A DNA stretch of 64,000 nt from Nonomuraea rubra (GCF_014207985.1 NZ_JACHMI010000001.1:8539001-8603000), one strand, 5' to 3'. Shown: positions 16,160-25,358, numbered from the stretch's first letter. Numbers and translations are program-made. The notes: generated by a model not told the origin, from the letters alone.

Positions 16160-16188
16160 TCGGCCGCCGGGAGCCTCCCGGCGGCCGA
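16160..16188 (-). terminator. Terminator of the oligosaccharide operon
   Basis: A perfect 13-bp stem (16160-16172 with 16176-16188) and a GCC loop lie 68 bases downstream of the last permease gene, read on the minus strand. Confidence 0.8.
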
Positions 16189-16256
16189 GCTCCGTCCCGA
16201 GCTGGATCGTCCGGGAGACGCGTAGCCCCGCACCGCGAGGCCGGGCCGTCGCGGGC

Positions 16257-17072
16257 TCAGCCCTTGGAGCCGGTGAAGGCGATGCCGGCGATGAGCTGCT
16301 TCTGCATGATCACGAAGAGCACGATCACGGGGAGCGTGGCCACGACCGAGCCGGCGAACAACATCGGGAAGTTGGTCTGGAACTGCCCTCGGAGCGAGGC
16401 GAGCCCCGCCGAGAGGGTCATCATCTCGGGGTCGGTGTTGACCACCAGCGGCCACAGCAGGCTGCTCCACGACCACATGACGGTCAGCATGCCCAGCGCG
16501 AGCAGCCCCGGCCGCACCAGCGGCAGCATGATGTGCCAGTAGATCTGCAGCGGGTTGGCCCCTTCCAACTGCGCGGCCTCGTCCAGCTCCCTGGGCAGGG
16601 TCAGGAAGAACTGCCGGAGCAGGAACGTGCCGAACGCCCCGAAGACGCCCGGCGCGATGAGCGCCTGCAGCGTGTTCAGCCAGCCGAGACCCACCATGAT
16701 CTCGTAGCGCGGGATGAGGAAGAGCTCTCCCGGCACCATGAGCACGGCCAGGAACAGCATGAAGATGGCGCCCCTGCCGGGAAAGCGCAGCCGGGCGAAG
16801 GCGAAGGCGGCCAGCGAGCACAGCAGCAGCTGCCCGGCGGTGACGGCCGCGGTCACCACGACCGTGTTGAGGAACTGCCTGCCCAGCGGGACCGTCTGGA
16901 AGATCTCGGGGAAGTTCGACCACTGCCACGAGGGCGTGAACTTCGGCGGCACCCGCAGCGACTCGGGCAGCGTCTGCAACGACACCACGAGCTGCCAGGC
17001 GAAGGGCGCGACCATCACCAGCGCGCCCCCGGCCAGCACCACGTGGGCGGGCCACGTCCTGGGCCTACTCAT
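16257..17072 (-). CDS. Carbohydrate ABC transporter permease (MalG/CUT1 type)
   Basis: A 271-residue inner-membrane protein with six predicted transmembrane helices. The EAA motif ELDEAAQLEGANPLQIYWHIMLPLVRPGL (about residues 160-190) contacts the ATPase subunit. Length and sequence fit the MalG-like partner of CUT1 importers. Its start overlaps the MalF-type gene by 8 bp. No ATP-binding subunit is encoded in the operon, as is usual for actinomycete systems that share the MsiK ATPase. Confidence 0.93.
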   Translation of the reverse strand: MSRPRTWPAHVVLAGGALVMVAPFAWQLVVSLQTLPESLRVPPKFTPSWQWSNFPEIFQTVPLGRQFLNTVVVTAAVTAGQLLLCSLAAFAFARLRFPGRGAIFMLFLAVLMVPGELFLIPRYEIMVGLGWLNTLQALIAPGVFGAFGTFLLRQFFLTLPRELDEAAQLEGANPLQIYWHIMLPLVRPGLLALGMLTVMWSWSSLLWPLVVNTDPEMMTLSAGLASLRGQFQTNFPMLFAGSVVATLPVIVLFVIMQKQLIAGIAFTGSKG

Positions 17073-17943
17073 AGTGCACCCACTTCTTCTGCAGCCTGAA
17101 CTGGATGGCGGTCAGCACGAGGATCAGCCCCAGCAGCAGCACGGCGATCGCCGCGGCCAGTCCTCGCTGGTTGTGCACGAACGCCTTCTCGAAGAAGAAG
17201 TAGACGATCGTGCGGCTGCCCCTCAGCGCGGGGCTCGTCGTGTCGATCATGAGGTAGACCAGGTCGAAGACCTGCAACGCGTTGATCATCGTGATCACGA
17301 CGACGAAGAACGTCGTCGGCGTGAGCAGCGGGAGCGTGATGCGGAAGAACTGCCGCAGCCGTCCCGCGCCGTCGATCGAGGCCGCCTCGTAGTAGTGCCG
17401 CGGGATGCCCTGCAGCCCCGCCAGGAACAGCACCGCGTTGTAGCCGATCGAGCTCCAGACGCCGACGATCGCGATCGCGTAGATGGCGACGTCGGGATCG
17501 CCCATCCAGTACGGCCCGTCGATCCCCACCAGGCCCAGCAGGTGGTTGATCGCCCCGAAGTCCCCGTTGAACAGGTACCTCCAGGTCAGGCCGACGGCGG
17601 CGGGCATGGTGACGACCGGCAGGAAGTAGAGCGTCCGGTAGACGCTCAGGCCGCGCAGCCCCGGCACGTTCAGCAGGGCCGCGACGACGATCGACAGCGG
17701 CACGCCCGCCAGCACGAGGACGGCGTAGAGCAGGGTGTTGCCGAGCGCGCCGGCCATGTCCTCGTCGCCGAGCAGGTCGGCGTAGTTGGCCGTGCCCACC
17801 CAGGTGTATCCGCCGAAGACGCCCGACTCGGTGAAGCTGAGGTACAGGGTCTGGAAGATGGGCCACAGGTAGAAGACGGCCAGGCCCAGCGCCATCGGGG
17901 CGATGAGGAGGTAACCCCACGCCCACTCGCGCTTGGAGAGCAT
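17065..17943 (-). CDS. Carbohydrate ABC transporter permease (MalF/CUT1 type)
   Basis: A 292-residue six-helix permease. The N-terminus has a cytoplasmic head (MLSKREWAWGYLLIAPMALGLAVFYLWPIF). The EAA loop is YYEAASIDGAGRLRQFFRITLPLLTPTTFF (about residues 200-230). It pairs with the MalG-type permease, whose gene overlaps its 3' end, and with the lipoprotein encoded 3 bases upstream. Confidence 0.93.
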   Translation of the reverse strand: MLSKREWAWGYLLIAPMALGLAVFYLWPIFQTLYLSFTESGVFGGYTWVGTANYADLLGDEDMAGALGNTLLYAVLVLAGVPLSIVVAALLNVPGLRGLSVYRTLYFLPVVTMPAAVGLTWRYLFNGDFGAINHLLGLVGIDGPYWMGDPDVAIYAIAIVGVWSSIGYNAVLFLAGLQGIPRHYYEAASIDGAGRLRQFFRITLPLLTPTTFFVVVITMINALQVFDLVYLMIDTTSPALRGSRTIVYFFFEKAFVHNQRGLAAAIAVLLLGLILVLTAIQFRLQKKWVHYE

Positions 17944-17946
17944 CCG

Positions 17947-19191
17947 TTACTCCTTGGCGAGGATCTCGTTCATCTGCACCGCGATCTCCTTGGCGGCGTC
18001 GGCCACCGGCCGCTTGCCCGCCCAGGCGTCGGCGAGCAGCCTGGTCTCCGCCTCCTGCCACTGCGCGGTGTTCAGCGACACCGGGTACGGCACGCCGTGC
18101 GGCATCGAGGCGTCGTAGGTCTCCTTCAGGTGGAAGGAGGGGAACGCCTTGAACCAGCCGTCCTGGGTGCCCGGGCGCAGCGAGAGGGCGCCGCCGGCGC
18201 TGTCGCTGATGATCTTCTGGGCCTGCTCGGACGCGATGAACTCGGCGAACGCCGCCGCCTCCTTCGGGTGCGCGGTCTTGGCCGAGACGGCGTTGGCCAG
18301 GCCGAGCAGGATGACGGCCTCCTTCGCGGGCCCCTTGGGCAGCGGGGCGACGTCGATCCGCTCGCGGAACTGGGGATCGGCCCAGTAGGTGGAGGCGAAC
18401 CAGATGCCGCCGTAGAACATGCCGTACTTGCCGGACTGGAAGAGCTGGATGGGGTCGGTGTCGCCGTAGACCTCCGCGGCGGGCGCGCTCTTCTCCTCGA
18501 TCAGGCCGGTCCAGAACTCCAGGCCCTGGACGGAGGCGGGGTCGCCGAAGCCGCTCTGCTTCCCATCAGGCGAGATCACCTGGCCGCCGGCCTGGAGCAT
18601 CGTGTTGTAGTAGCCGACCTGGTTGAGCATCGGCGCCAGGATGCCGAACTGCTGCTTGCCCGGGTCGGTCAGCTTCTTGGCGGCGGCCTTGACGTCGTCC
18701 CAGGTCCAGTCCGCGGTCGGCGGCTCCACGCCGGCCTCCTCGAAGAGCTGCTTGTTGTACCAGAGCGCCGGGATGCTCACGTGGTGGGGCAGGGCGTACA
18801 GCTTGCCGTCGTAGCGGTAGCCGTCGACGACCGCGCCGGGCAGCCCGGTGGCCTTGGACTCCTCGACCGGGGCGATGATGCCGCCCTTGGCGTACATGCG
18901 GACGTTGAGGCTGTTCATCCAGAAGACGTCGGGGGTGGCGCCACCGGAGGCGGCGGTCTGGAGCTTGGTCCAGTACTGCTCCCACGGGGTGATCTCCAGC
19001 TTCACCTTGACCTTCGGGTTCGCCTGCTGGAAGGCGGCGATGATCTTCTCGGAGCTGGGCTGGTCGTTCTTGTCCCAGATGGCGTAGCTGATGGTGACCT
19101 CGCCGCCGGCGGCGGACCCGCCGGACGAGCCGCATCCGGCGGCGAGAACGGTGAGGCCGAGCAGCCCGGCCAGGGGCAGGCGGAAACGCAT
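17947..19191 (-). CDS. Sugar-binding lipoprotein of ABC transporter (CUT1)
   Basis: A 414-residue extracytoplasmic solute-binding protein (SBP_bac_1 fold). It has a lipoprotein signal peptide (MRFRLPLAGLLGLTVLAAGC) with the lipobox LAAGC, Cys about 20. Internal blocks typical of oligosaccharide binders include GGATPDVFWMNSLNVRMYAKGG, ALWYNKQLFEEAGV and GKYGMFYGGIW. The ATG at 19191 is preceded by GGAGG. It probably delivers N-acetylhexosamine oligosaccharides, inferred from the GH20 gene next to it; the ligand is not proven. Confidence 0.9.
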   Translation of the reverse strand: MRFRLPLAGLLGLTVLAAGCGSSGGSAAGGEVTISYAIWDKNDQPSSEKIIAAFQQANPKVKVKLEITPWEQYWTKLQTAASGGATPDVFWMNSLNVRMYAKGGIIAPVEESKATGLPGAVVDGYRYDGKLYALPHHVSIPALWYNKQLFEEAGVEPPTADWTWDDVKAAAKKLTDPGKQQFGILAPMLNQVGYYNTMLQAGGQVISPDGKQSGFGDPASVQGLEFWTGLIEEKSAPAAEVYGDTDPIQLFQSGKYGMFYGGIWFASTYWADPQFRERIDVAPLPKGPAKEAVILLGLANAVSAKTAHPKEAAAFAEFIASEQAQKIISDSAGGALSLRPGTQDGWFKAFPSFHLKETYDASMPHGVPYPVSLNTAQWQEAETRLLADAWAGKRPVADAAKEIAVQMNEILAKE

Positions 19192-19211
19192 GGGGTCCTC
19201 CAGGGGGTGTC

Positions 19212-20816
19212 TCAGGGCCGCAGGTTGGCGGTCCAGGCGGCGAGCTTGTCGTCGATCGCGGCTCTGCTGACGGGGTGGCCGGGGGCGTCGGGGCGTCGCT
19301 GCCACGGATGCGGGCCGCCGGCCGGGCGGTACTCCACCCCGAGGGCGTCGAGCCGCTTCTCGTGGGTGGCGAGCCTGGTGAGGAAGTCCTCGAAGTCGCG
19401 CCTGCCGCTCCAGACGGCCTCGGCGAAGGCGGCCAGGCGCGGGAAGGCCATGTAGTCGAGCAGCCGTGGCGAGTCGATGTGCTCGGTCCACAGCGCCGCC
19501 TGGGCGCCCAGGATCCTGCCCCGCTCGTTCTCGGTGAGGCCGGCGGGGACCGGGTCGAAGGCGTGCACCGCGCCGAGCGAGGTCACGCTGCCGATCGGCA
19601 CGGGCTCCTGGTCGCCGTCGGCCTGCCGGAAGTCCAGATAGGTCTCGGCGAACGGCGAGACGACCACGTCGTGGCCGGCCCGCGCGGCCAGCGCCGCGCA
19701 CCTGTCACCGCGCCAGGCGGCCACGGTGACTCCCGCGGGCAGGCCGCCCTCCAGGAGCTCGTCCCAGCCGAGCGGCTTGCGGCCCCGGGCCAGCAGGTAG
19801 TCGGTGAAGTGCCGCATGAGCCAGCTCTGCAGCTCCTCGGCGTCGCGCAGGCCGAGCTCCCGCATGCGTTCCTTGGCGGGCAGGCTGTCGTTCCACTGGG
19901 TCTTGGGCACCTCGTCGCCGCCGACGCAGACGTACTCGCCGGGGAAGAGCTCCAGCACCTCCTCGAGCACGTCGAGGAAGAAGGCGATGGTCTCGTCGGA
20001 GACGTTGATCACGTTCTCGCCGACACCCCATTCGGTGCGTACGTCCAGCGGCGTGCCGAGGTTGCCCAGCTCCGGGTAGGCGGCGATGGCGGCCTGGGTG
20101 TGGCCGGGCAGGTCGATCTCCGGGACCACCGTGACGAACCGGTCCGCCGCGTAGGAGACGATCTCCCTGATGTCGTCCTGGCTGTAGAAGCCGCCGTGCG
20201 GGCGGCCGTCGAGCAGGCCGTGCCGGACGTGGCCGCGGGGCGACTCGCGCCGCCACGCCCCGACCTCGGTCAGCTTCGGGTACTTCCTGATCTCCAGCCG
20301 CCAGCCCTGGTCGTCGGTCAGGTGCAGGTGCAGGACGTTCAGCTTGTGGGCGGCCAGCAGGTCGATGTAGCGCAGCAGGTCGTTCTTGGCCAGGAAGTGG
20401 CGGGCCACGTCGATGAGGCAGCCCCGCCAGGCGTACCGGGGCGCGTCGGCGATCCTGACGGCCGGGACGCTCCAGGTCCTGTCTCCCGTACGGCCGGCGC
20501 GGAACGCGGCCGGATCGAGGAGCTGGCGCAGCGTCTGGGCGCCGTAGAAGGCACCGGCCGGGGCGGCGGCCTCGATCAGCACCGACTCCGTGGTGACCGT
20601 GAGCCGGTACTCCTCGGGCCCGAGTCCCTCGCCGAGCCGGAGCTCGATCCCGCCCGGGCCTTCGGGCAGCGGCAGGCCGGTGGCGGGGCCGAGGGCCTCG
20701 CGCAGCCACGCCGCGGCCCTGCCGAGCCGCGCGTCGGCGGTCAGCCGGGTCGCCGCGGTGAGGACGAAGTGGCCGCCGGCCGGGACGAGGCGGGAGGGTG
20801 CCGGGATCGTCGTCAC
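19212..20816 (-). CDS. Beta-N-acetylhexosaminidase (GH20), cytoplasmic
   Basis: A 534-residue family 20 glycosidase removing terminal beta-GlcNAc or GalNAc. A GH20b-like N-terminal domain (about residues 1-120) is followed by the catalytic barrel. The barrel contains RGCLIDVARHFL, HLHLTDDQGWRLEI and the catalytic Asp-Glu pair in YVCVGGDEVPKTQW, plus the C-terminal WTEHID and AEAVWS. No signal peptide is seen, so it should act on oligosaccharides after import. GTG 20816 overlaps the upstream oxidoreductase stop by 4 nt (GTGA). Substrate-assisted hydrolysis via the 2-acetamido group is the family mechanism. Confidence 0.92.
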   Translation of the reverse strand: MTTIPAPSRLVPAGGHFVLTAATRLTADARLGRAAAWLREALGPATGLPLPEGPGGIELRLGEGLGPEEYRLTVTTESVLIEAAAPAGAFYGAQTLRQLLDPAAFRAGRTGDRTWSVPAVRIADAPRYAWRGCLIDVARHFLAKNDLLRYIDLLAAHKLNVLHLHLTDDQGWRLEIRKYPKLTEVGAWRRESPRGHVRHGLLDGRPHGGFYSQDDIREIVSYAADRFVTVVPEIDLPGHTQAAIAAYPELGNLGTPLDVRTEWGVGENVINVSDETIAFFLDVLEEVLELFPGEYVCVGGDEVPKTQWNDSLPAKERMRELGLRDAEELQSWLMRHFTDYLLARGRKPLGWDELLEGGLPAGVTVAAWRGDRCAALAARAGHDVVVSPFAETYLDFRQADGDQEPVPIGSVTSLGAVHAFDPVPAGLTENERGRILGAQAALWTEHIDSPRLLDYMAFPRLAAFAEAVWSGRRDFEDFLTRLATHEKRLDALGVEYRPAGGPHPWQRRPDAPGHPVSRAAIDDKLAAWTANLRP

Positions 20817-22057
20817 AGAGCCTCCACCGTCCGGCGCTCGCGGGCACGCTCGGCGGCCCAGACGACGAGATGCCCGGCCAGCGCGTCGGCCGCGCCGGCC
20901 CCGAGGGGCGCCTGGTCTCCGGCCTCCACGGCGTCGATGAAGGCCCTGATGAGGCCCACGTCGCCGCCCCCGTGACCGTCCGCGAGCGAGGCGCCCGCCA
21001 TCGTCCCGGTGTCGATGCTCTCCTCGGCGCCTGTCGTGAAGTCGACGACCCTGATGGTCCGGCCGTCGCCCTCGGCGAAGCCGTGCGTGCCGAAGACCCT
21101 GGTCTTGCGGTGTTCCAGCGGGGTGAAGGCGGTCATCGTGAACGACACGGTGGTGCCCCGCGCGAACTCCAGCATCACGACCTGCTGGTCCACCACGTCG
21201 TTGTCGCAGTCGTAGACGCAGCGGCCGTACGGGCCGGTCTCCAGGGCGTGGATGACGCCCGCCACCGTGGCGTCGGAGGTGACAGGGCCGAGAGGCCAGA
21301 ACTCCCGGTCCGGGTCGCCGAGGCAGCCCAGGTAGAGCCGCTGGGCGGAGTAGGGGCAGGTGGGCTCGACGGCGCAGCCGACGCAGCGCCCGCCCGCTCC
21401 CGGCGGCCGGTTCTCCGGCCGGAAGTGGGTCAGCGAGCCGAAGGAGGCCACGCTGACGGGCTCGTCCTGGACGAGGTGCAGCAACCAGTCGAGGTCGTGG
21501 CAGGACTTGGTCAGGAGCATCGGCCCCGACCCGGCGGCGTTGCGCCAGGAGCCGCGGACGAAGGAGTGGGCCATGTGCCACCAGCCGACCGGTTCCAGGT
21601 GCTGGACGCTGGAGATCGTGCCCAGCCGCCCGCCGCCGACGAGCTCCTTGAACGCCCTGGTGTAGGCGGTGTAGCGAAGCACGTGGCAGACGGCGAGGAC
21701 GACGCCGCTGCGCTCGACGGCCTCGACGATCCGGCGGGCCTCCCGTTCGGTGGGCGCCATGGGCTTCTCCAGGAGGATGGCGTAGCCCAGCTCGGCGAAG
21801 GCCACGGCCGGCTCGGCGTGCATGCGGTCCTGCGTGGCGATGACCACGGCGTCGGCGCGCTTCGGCGCGGCGGCCAGCTCGGCCCAGCCCGCGAAGCGGG
21901 CGTCCTCCGGCAGGCCGTGCTCGTCGGCCAGGGCGTTCCGCCTGGCCGGGTCGGGATCGGCCACGGCGACGATCCTGGCGCGGCCGTCGGCGGCGGCCGC
22001 CCTGGCGTAGATCTGGCCGCGGGCTCCTGCCCCGACGATGGCTAAGGTCACGCTCAT
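20813..22057 (-). CDS. Gfo/Idh/MocA oxidoreductase with a cysteine-rich insert
   Basis: A 414-residue NAD(P)-dependent dehydrogenase-like protein. The Rossmann motif is LAIVGAGARGQIYA and the conserved EKP motif is LLEKPMAP (about residue 90). The second domain has HDLDWLLHL. A cysteine cluster of the form CVGC-N5-C-N10-C around residues 213-232 (GRCVGCAVEPTCPY) is unusual for the superfamily. First gene of the sugar operon, it may oxidise or rearrange a released sugar. The ATG at 22057 is chosen because the Rossmann motif begins four residues later. Divergent from the ROK regulator gene. Confidence 0.88.
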   Translation of the reverse strand: MSVTLAIVGAGARGQIYARAAAADGRARIVAVADPDPARRNALADEHGLPEDARFAGWAELAAAPKRADAVVIATQDRMHAEPAVAFAELGYAILLEKPMAPTEREARRIVEAVERSGVVLAVCHVLRYTAYTRAFKELVGGGRLGTISSVQHLEPVGWWHMAHSFVRGSWRNAAGSGPMLLTKSCHDLDWLLHLVQDEPVSVASFGSLTHFRPENRPPGAGGRCVGCAVEPTCPYSAQRLYLGCLGDPDREFWPLGPVTSDATVAGVIHALETGPYGRCVYDCDNDVVDQQVVMLEFARGTTVSFTMTAFTPLEHRKTRVFGTHGFAEGDGRTIRVVDFTTGAEESIDTGTMAGASLADGHGGGDVGLIRAFIDAVEAGDQAPLGAGAADALAGHLVVWAAERARERRTVEAL

Positions 22058-22062
22058 GTGCC

Positions 22063-22120
22063 GGACTCCCCGATTTATTGCGGAGTCCATAGATAGTCAC
22101 GGATTCGGTCTTGCAGTCAA
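22063..22120 (-). promoter_or_regulatory. Promoter and operator of the oligosaccharide operon
   Basis: On the minus strand a TTGACT -35-like hexamer (22120-22115) is followed about 18-19 nt later by CTATCT/TATCTA. Downstream lie the perfect inverted arms GGACTCC (22063-22069) and GGAGTCC (22082-22088) with a 12-nt AT-rich spacer, between promoter and start codon. That is a good position for repression by the divergent ROK regulator, which is inferred, not shown. Confidence 0.55.
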
Positions 22121-22206
22121 GCCCTTCCCTGTCGGATGATCCAGCTAGCAAAGGATCGGCCCTTGCTCACATAATCCGGAAACCGCAACAATGTGGAGGA
22201 GAGCCT

Positions 22207-23373
22207 GTGCAGGTCAGCGGTGGGGACCTTCAGCGGCTGCGTCAGCTGAACTCGCTGAACAGCATCCGGGCCCTGCGCGAGGCGCCGGGCCCGCTGACCC
22301 TCACCGAGCTGGCCACGCTGACAGGGCTGTCACGCAACTCCGTCATCGACGTCATCACCGACCTGTGCGAACGCGGCTGGATCGCCGAGGTCGAACCCGC
22401 CTCCGGCGGCATGGGCCGGCCCGCGAAGCGGTACCGCTTCCGCGCCGACGCCGGTCGCGTGCTCGGCCTCGACATAGGGGTCCACAAGGTCCTCGCCGTG
22501 GTCACCGACCTGGCCGGACGCACCCTGTCCAGCGGCCGGGTCGCCGTGGACGCGCACACCACCCAGCGGGAACGGCTGCAGGCCATGTGGCGGGCCGTGG
22601 ACGCCGCCCTCGTCGCGTCCGGCCTGGACGCCTCCGACCTGTGGGGCGTCGCCGTCGGCAGCATCGGCGTCGTCAACAGGGAAGGCATGGTCGCCCGGGT
22701 CAAGGCGCTGCCCGACTGGGAGGGAGTCGACCTCGCCGGTCACCTCGCGCAGCGGCTGTCCTGCCCGACCACCGTCGAGAACGACAGCAAGCTCGCCGCC
22801 CTCGCCGAGCAGCGGCTGGGCGTCGCGGCGGGCGTCCGCGACCTCGTCTACCTGCACGCCGGACGCCGGCCCGGCGCCGCGCTCATCCTCAACGGCCGCC
22901 TGCACCACGGCTTCAGCGGCGCGACCGGCGAGGTCGGGCTCATGGAGATGACCGGCTGGCGCACCATGGCCTCTCACCTGGAGGACGCGCCCGCCGCCGA
23001 GGGCAGCACGCCCGAGGACGCCGCCGGGCGCGTCTTCACGGCCGCTCGCGCCGGCGACCCCGGCGCGCTCGCGGCCGTCGACGCCTACGCCCACCACCTC
23101 GCACTCGGCACCGCCGCCATGGTCCTGACCCTGGACCCGGAGCTGGTCGTGCTGGGCGGCGGATTCTCCCGCTCGGCCGACGTCCTGCTGCCCGCGCTCC
23201 GCCGGGCGCTCGAACCTCACTGCCTGCGCGTTCCCGACATCAGGCCCTCGACGCTCGGCGAGGAATGCGTCGCACTCGGCGCAGCCTGCCTGGCGCTGGA
23301 CCACGTGGACGAGCACTTCTTCTCACCCGACGGCTCGATCTCCCGCCCCGCCGCCCCCCGCCGGCTCGCCTGA
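22207..23373 (+). CDS. ROK-family transcriptional regulator
   Basis: A 388-residue regulator. A winged helix-turn-helix spans about residues 12-65 (LNSIRALREAPGPLTLTELATLTGLSRNSVIDVITDLCERGWI). A ROK sugar-kinase-like domain follows, with LDIGVHKVLAVVTDLAG as the phosphate loop and TVENDSKLAALAE with the catalytic-type Asp. The usual CxCGxxGC zinc motif after GATGEVGL is absent, so it probably binds sugar without normal kinase chemistry. GTG 22207 is preceded by GGAGGAG. Divergent to the hexosaminidase/ABC operon, it is its likely repressor. Confidence 0.9.
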   Translation: MQVSGGDLQRLRQLNSLNSIRALREAPGPLTLTELATLTGLSRNSVIDVITDLCERGWIAEVEPASGGMGRPAKRYRFRADAGRVLGLDIGVHKVLAVVTDLAGRTLSSGRVAVDAHTTQRERLQAMWRAVDAALVASGLDASDLWGVAVGSIGVVNREGMVARVKALPDWEGVDLAGHLAQRLSCPTTVENDSKLAALAEQRLGVAAGVRDLVYLHAGRRPGAALILNGRLHHGFSGATGEVGLMEMTGWRTMASHLEDAPAAEGSTPEDAAGRVFTAARAGDPGALAAVDAYAHHLALGTAAMVLTLDPELVVLGGGFSRSADVLLPALRRALEPHCLRVPDIRPSTLGEECVALGAACLALDHVDEHFFSPDGSISRPAAPRRLA

Positions 23374-23466
23374 CCCGTCCGGCCTCTCCCGAATCGGCCT
23401 GGCCGGGCCGCTGACACCGGCGCCCGCTTCCCCTTCCGAACCACACCCCCTCACGAAGGACAGCTC

Positions 23467-25287
23467 ATGCGCAGATCCGTCCCGTCCATGGCCGCCGCCC
23501 TGGTCCTCGCCGGGTTACTGGCCCCGGCGCCCGCCGCCGCCGATCCCGTGCCGGGGCGAATCGCCTACCGGCCCGCCGTGCCGGTCCCCGCCACGTACCG
23601 GCTGGACTGCGACGGCGACCGGCCCGGCAGCACCTGCACGGTGGTGACGACCGCCAGGCATCGCCTGGGCCACGTGGAGGAGTTCAGCACCACCGTCAGG
23701 AGCGGTGACCAGGTCTGGGCCCGTGACACCGTCTACAGCCGTGAGGGGCAGGTGCGCAGCCGGCCCTTCGTCCTGCCCGAGCAGGACGTGACGGTGGACG
23801 TCAAGGTCAGCTCCATGCCGGAGAAGTTCGTGGGCACGCCGCTGCGGCTGATGGCGTGGAACCTGTTCGTCGGCGGCACGATCAACCGCCAGGAGACGAC
23901 GGGCGAGAACCTGACGCAGCTGATCGAGTACCTCAACGAGGTCGACCCCGACGTCTTCTTCGTGGTCGAGGCGTACGGATCCGGCCAGAAGATCCTGGAC
24001 GGGCTCAACGCCGGGCGGGCGGCGGACGACCGTTTCTCCGCGGTCCAGCTCACCACGCCGGAGGACTACAGCGTCAACGGCGACAACCTGTGGCTGTACA
24101 CCAAGCTCGAGATCGAGAAGGTCTACCCGCGCTACGCCGACGCCGACATCTCCTCCTTCAACCTGGGCGGCGCCCGGCTGGGCCTGCCGAACGGGCAGCA
24201 CGTCCACGCGTTCAGCCTCTGGACCTGGCACGACGGCCCGGCTCGCCACGACAGTCACGACGCGGCCATACAGAACCTGTTCGGCCTGCCCCGGACGAAG
24301 ACGACCGAGCAGATCCTCGACAACGACCGTCAGCGCCGCATGGCTATGGGCAAGGCCATCCTGGAGAAGGCCATCCCGTCCTTCATCGGCGACGACGACG
24401 CCCCGGTGCTCATGGGCGGGGATCTCAACGCCCTGCCGCATGAGGACTGGACCGCGCAGTTCGCGAACGCGCGCGGGCACGGGGGCCTGGTGCTGCCGTG
24501 GCCGTACACCAAGCTGTACAACGACGCGGGCTTCGTCGACACCTTCCGCTACGCCAACCCCGACGCCGGGCGCTACCCGGGCAGCACCTTCAGCCCGCTG
24601 AGCGGCTACCTGGCCACGCCCGGCCGCATCGACTACGTCTGGGCGCGCGGCAGGGACGTGCGCGTCCTCGGCTCCCGCACCGACGTGCGGCGCCTGCCCC
24701 GGCACCAGGACAGCCGGCTCGACCAGCCCTACCCGTTCTACTCCGACCACGGCTCGGTCATCACCGACGTGCTGATCCGCGGCAAGGGGACCGGCCCCGA
24801 CCGGCCCGCCGTGAACGAGCGGCCCGCGGACCCGCGCGAGGTCTGGCATGCGACCCCGGACGGCGTCCGCGTGCCCCCGTCCGAGCTCAGCGCGACCGCG
24901 ACCACCTTCAAGCCCGGCATCGGGGACCCGGGGAACGCCGTGGACGGGAACCCGCTCACCGACTACCACTCCTACTACCCGGAGGTCGCGCCGCAGCCCC
25001 ACTACATCACGGTCGACCTGGGGAAGGTCAGGACGCTGTCCGCGGTGCGGTTCCAGCCCAAGCTGCGCTCCAACATGAACGGCACCGTCCTCGAGGGCAT
25101 GGTGCAGGTCAGCACCGACGGCACGACGTTCACCGACGTCGAGCGGGTCGAGTGGCGGCGCGTCACGGAACCGAACGACGTGGACCTGAAAGGCGTCTCC
25201 GCCCGGTTCCTGAGACTGCGCGTGGACTACGGCATCGGCGGGGCCTCCGCCCTGTCGGAGATCATTCCGTACGAGGCGCGCAGCTAG
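23467..25287 (+). CDS. Secreted endonuclease/exonuclease/phosphatase with discoidin domain
   Basis: A 606-residue exported protein. The signal peptide spans about residues 1-26 (hydrophobic core AAALVLAGLLAPAPAAA, cut before DPVPG). An N-terminal beta region (about 27-120) leads to an EEP-fold catalytic domain (about 122-430) with LRLMAWNLFVGG, VVEAYGSG, MGGDLNALPHEDW, RIDYVWARG and SDHGSVITDV. These supply the metal and catalytic Asn, Glu, Asp and His of DNase I-like phosphodiesterases and phosphatases. The C-terminus (about 470-606) is an F5/8 type C (discoidin) carbohydrate-binding domain. It could degrade extracellular nucleic acid, a phospholipid head group or a polyphosphate sugar. ATG 23467 has GAAGGA upstream. 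Confidence 0.88.
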   Translation: MRRSVPSMAAALVLAGLLAPAPAAADPVPGRIAYRPAVPVPATYRLDCDGDRPGSTCTVVTTARHRLGHVEEFSTTVRSGDQVWARDTVYSREGQVRSRPFVLPEQDVTVDVKVSSMPEKFVGTPLRLMAWNLFVGGTINRQETTGENLTQLIEYLNEVDPDVFFVVEAYGSGQKILDGLNAGRAADDRFSAVQLTTPEDYSVNGDNLWLYTKLEIEKVYPRYADADISSFNLGGARLGLPNGQHVHAFSLWTWHDGPARHDSHDAAIQNLFGLPRTKTTEQILDNDRQRRMAMGKAILEKAIPSFIGDDDAPVLMGGDLNALPHEDWTAQFANARGHGGLVLPWPYTKLYNDAGFVDTFRYANPDAGRYPGSTFSPLSGYLATPGRIDYVWARGRDVRVLGSRTDVRRLPRHQDSRLDQPYPFYSDHGSVITDVLIRGKGTGPDRPAVNERPADPREVWHATPDGVRVPPSELSATATTFKPGIGDPGNAVDGNPLTDYHSYYPEVAPQPHYITVDLGKVRTLSAVRFQPKLRSNMNGTVLEGMVQVSTDGTTFTDVERVEWRRVTEPNDVDLKGVSARFLRLRVDYGIGGASALSEIIPYEARS

Positions 25288-25358
25288 CCGCGAAATACCG
25301 CAGAGCACACCTGGTTCCTGGATTAAGACGCGGATCGCCGAAGAACCTCCTGCTTCAC

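Noticed and set aside
16714..19455. A 913-codon open frame on the plus strand opposite the sugar operon
   Set aside because: It is the antisense of clear transporter and GH20 genes; GC-rich DNA gives long open shadows. The composition (His/Arg/Gln-rich) matches no family.
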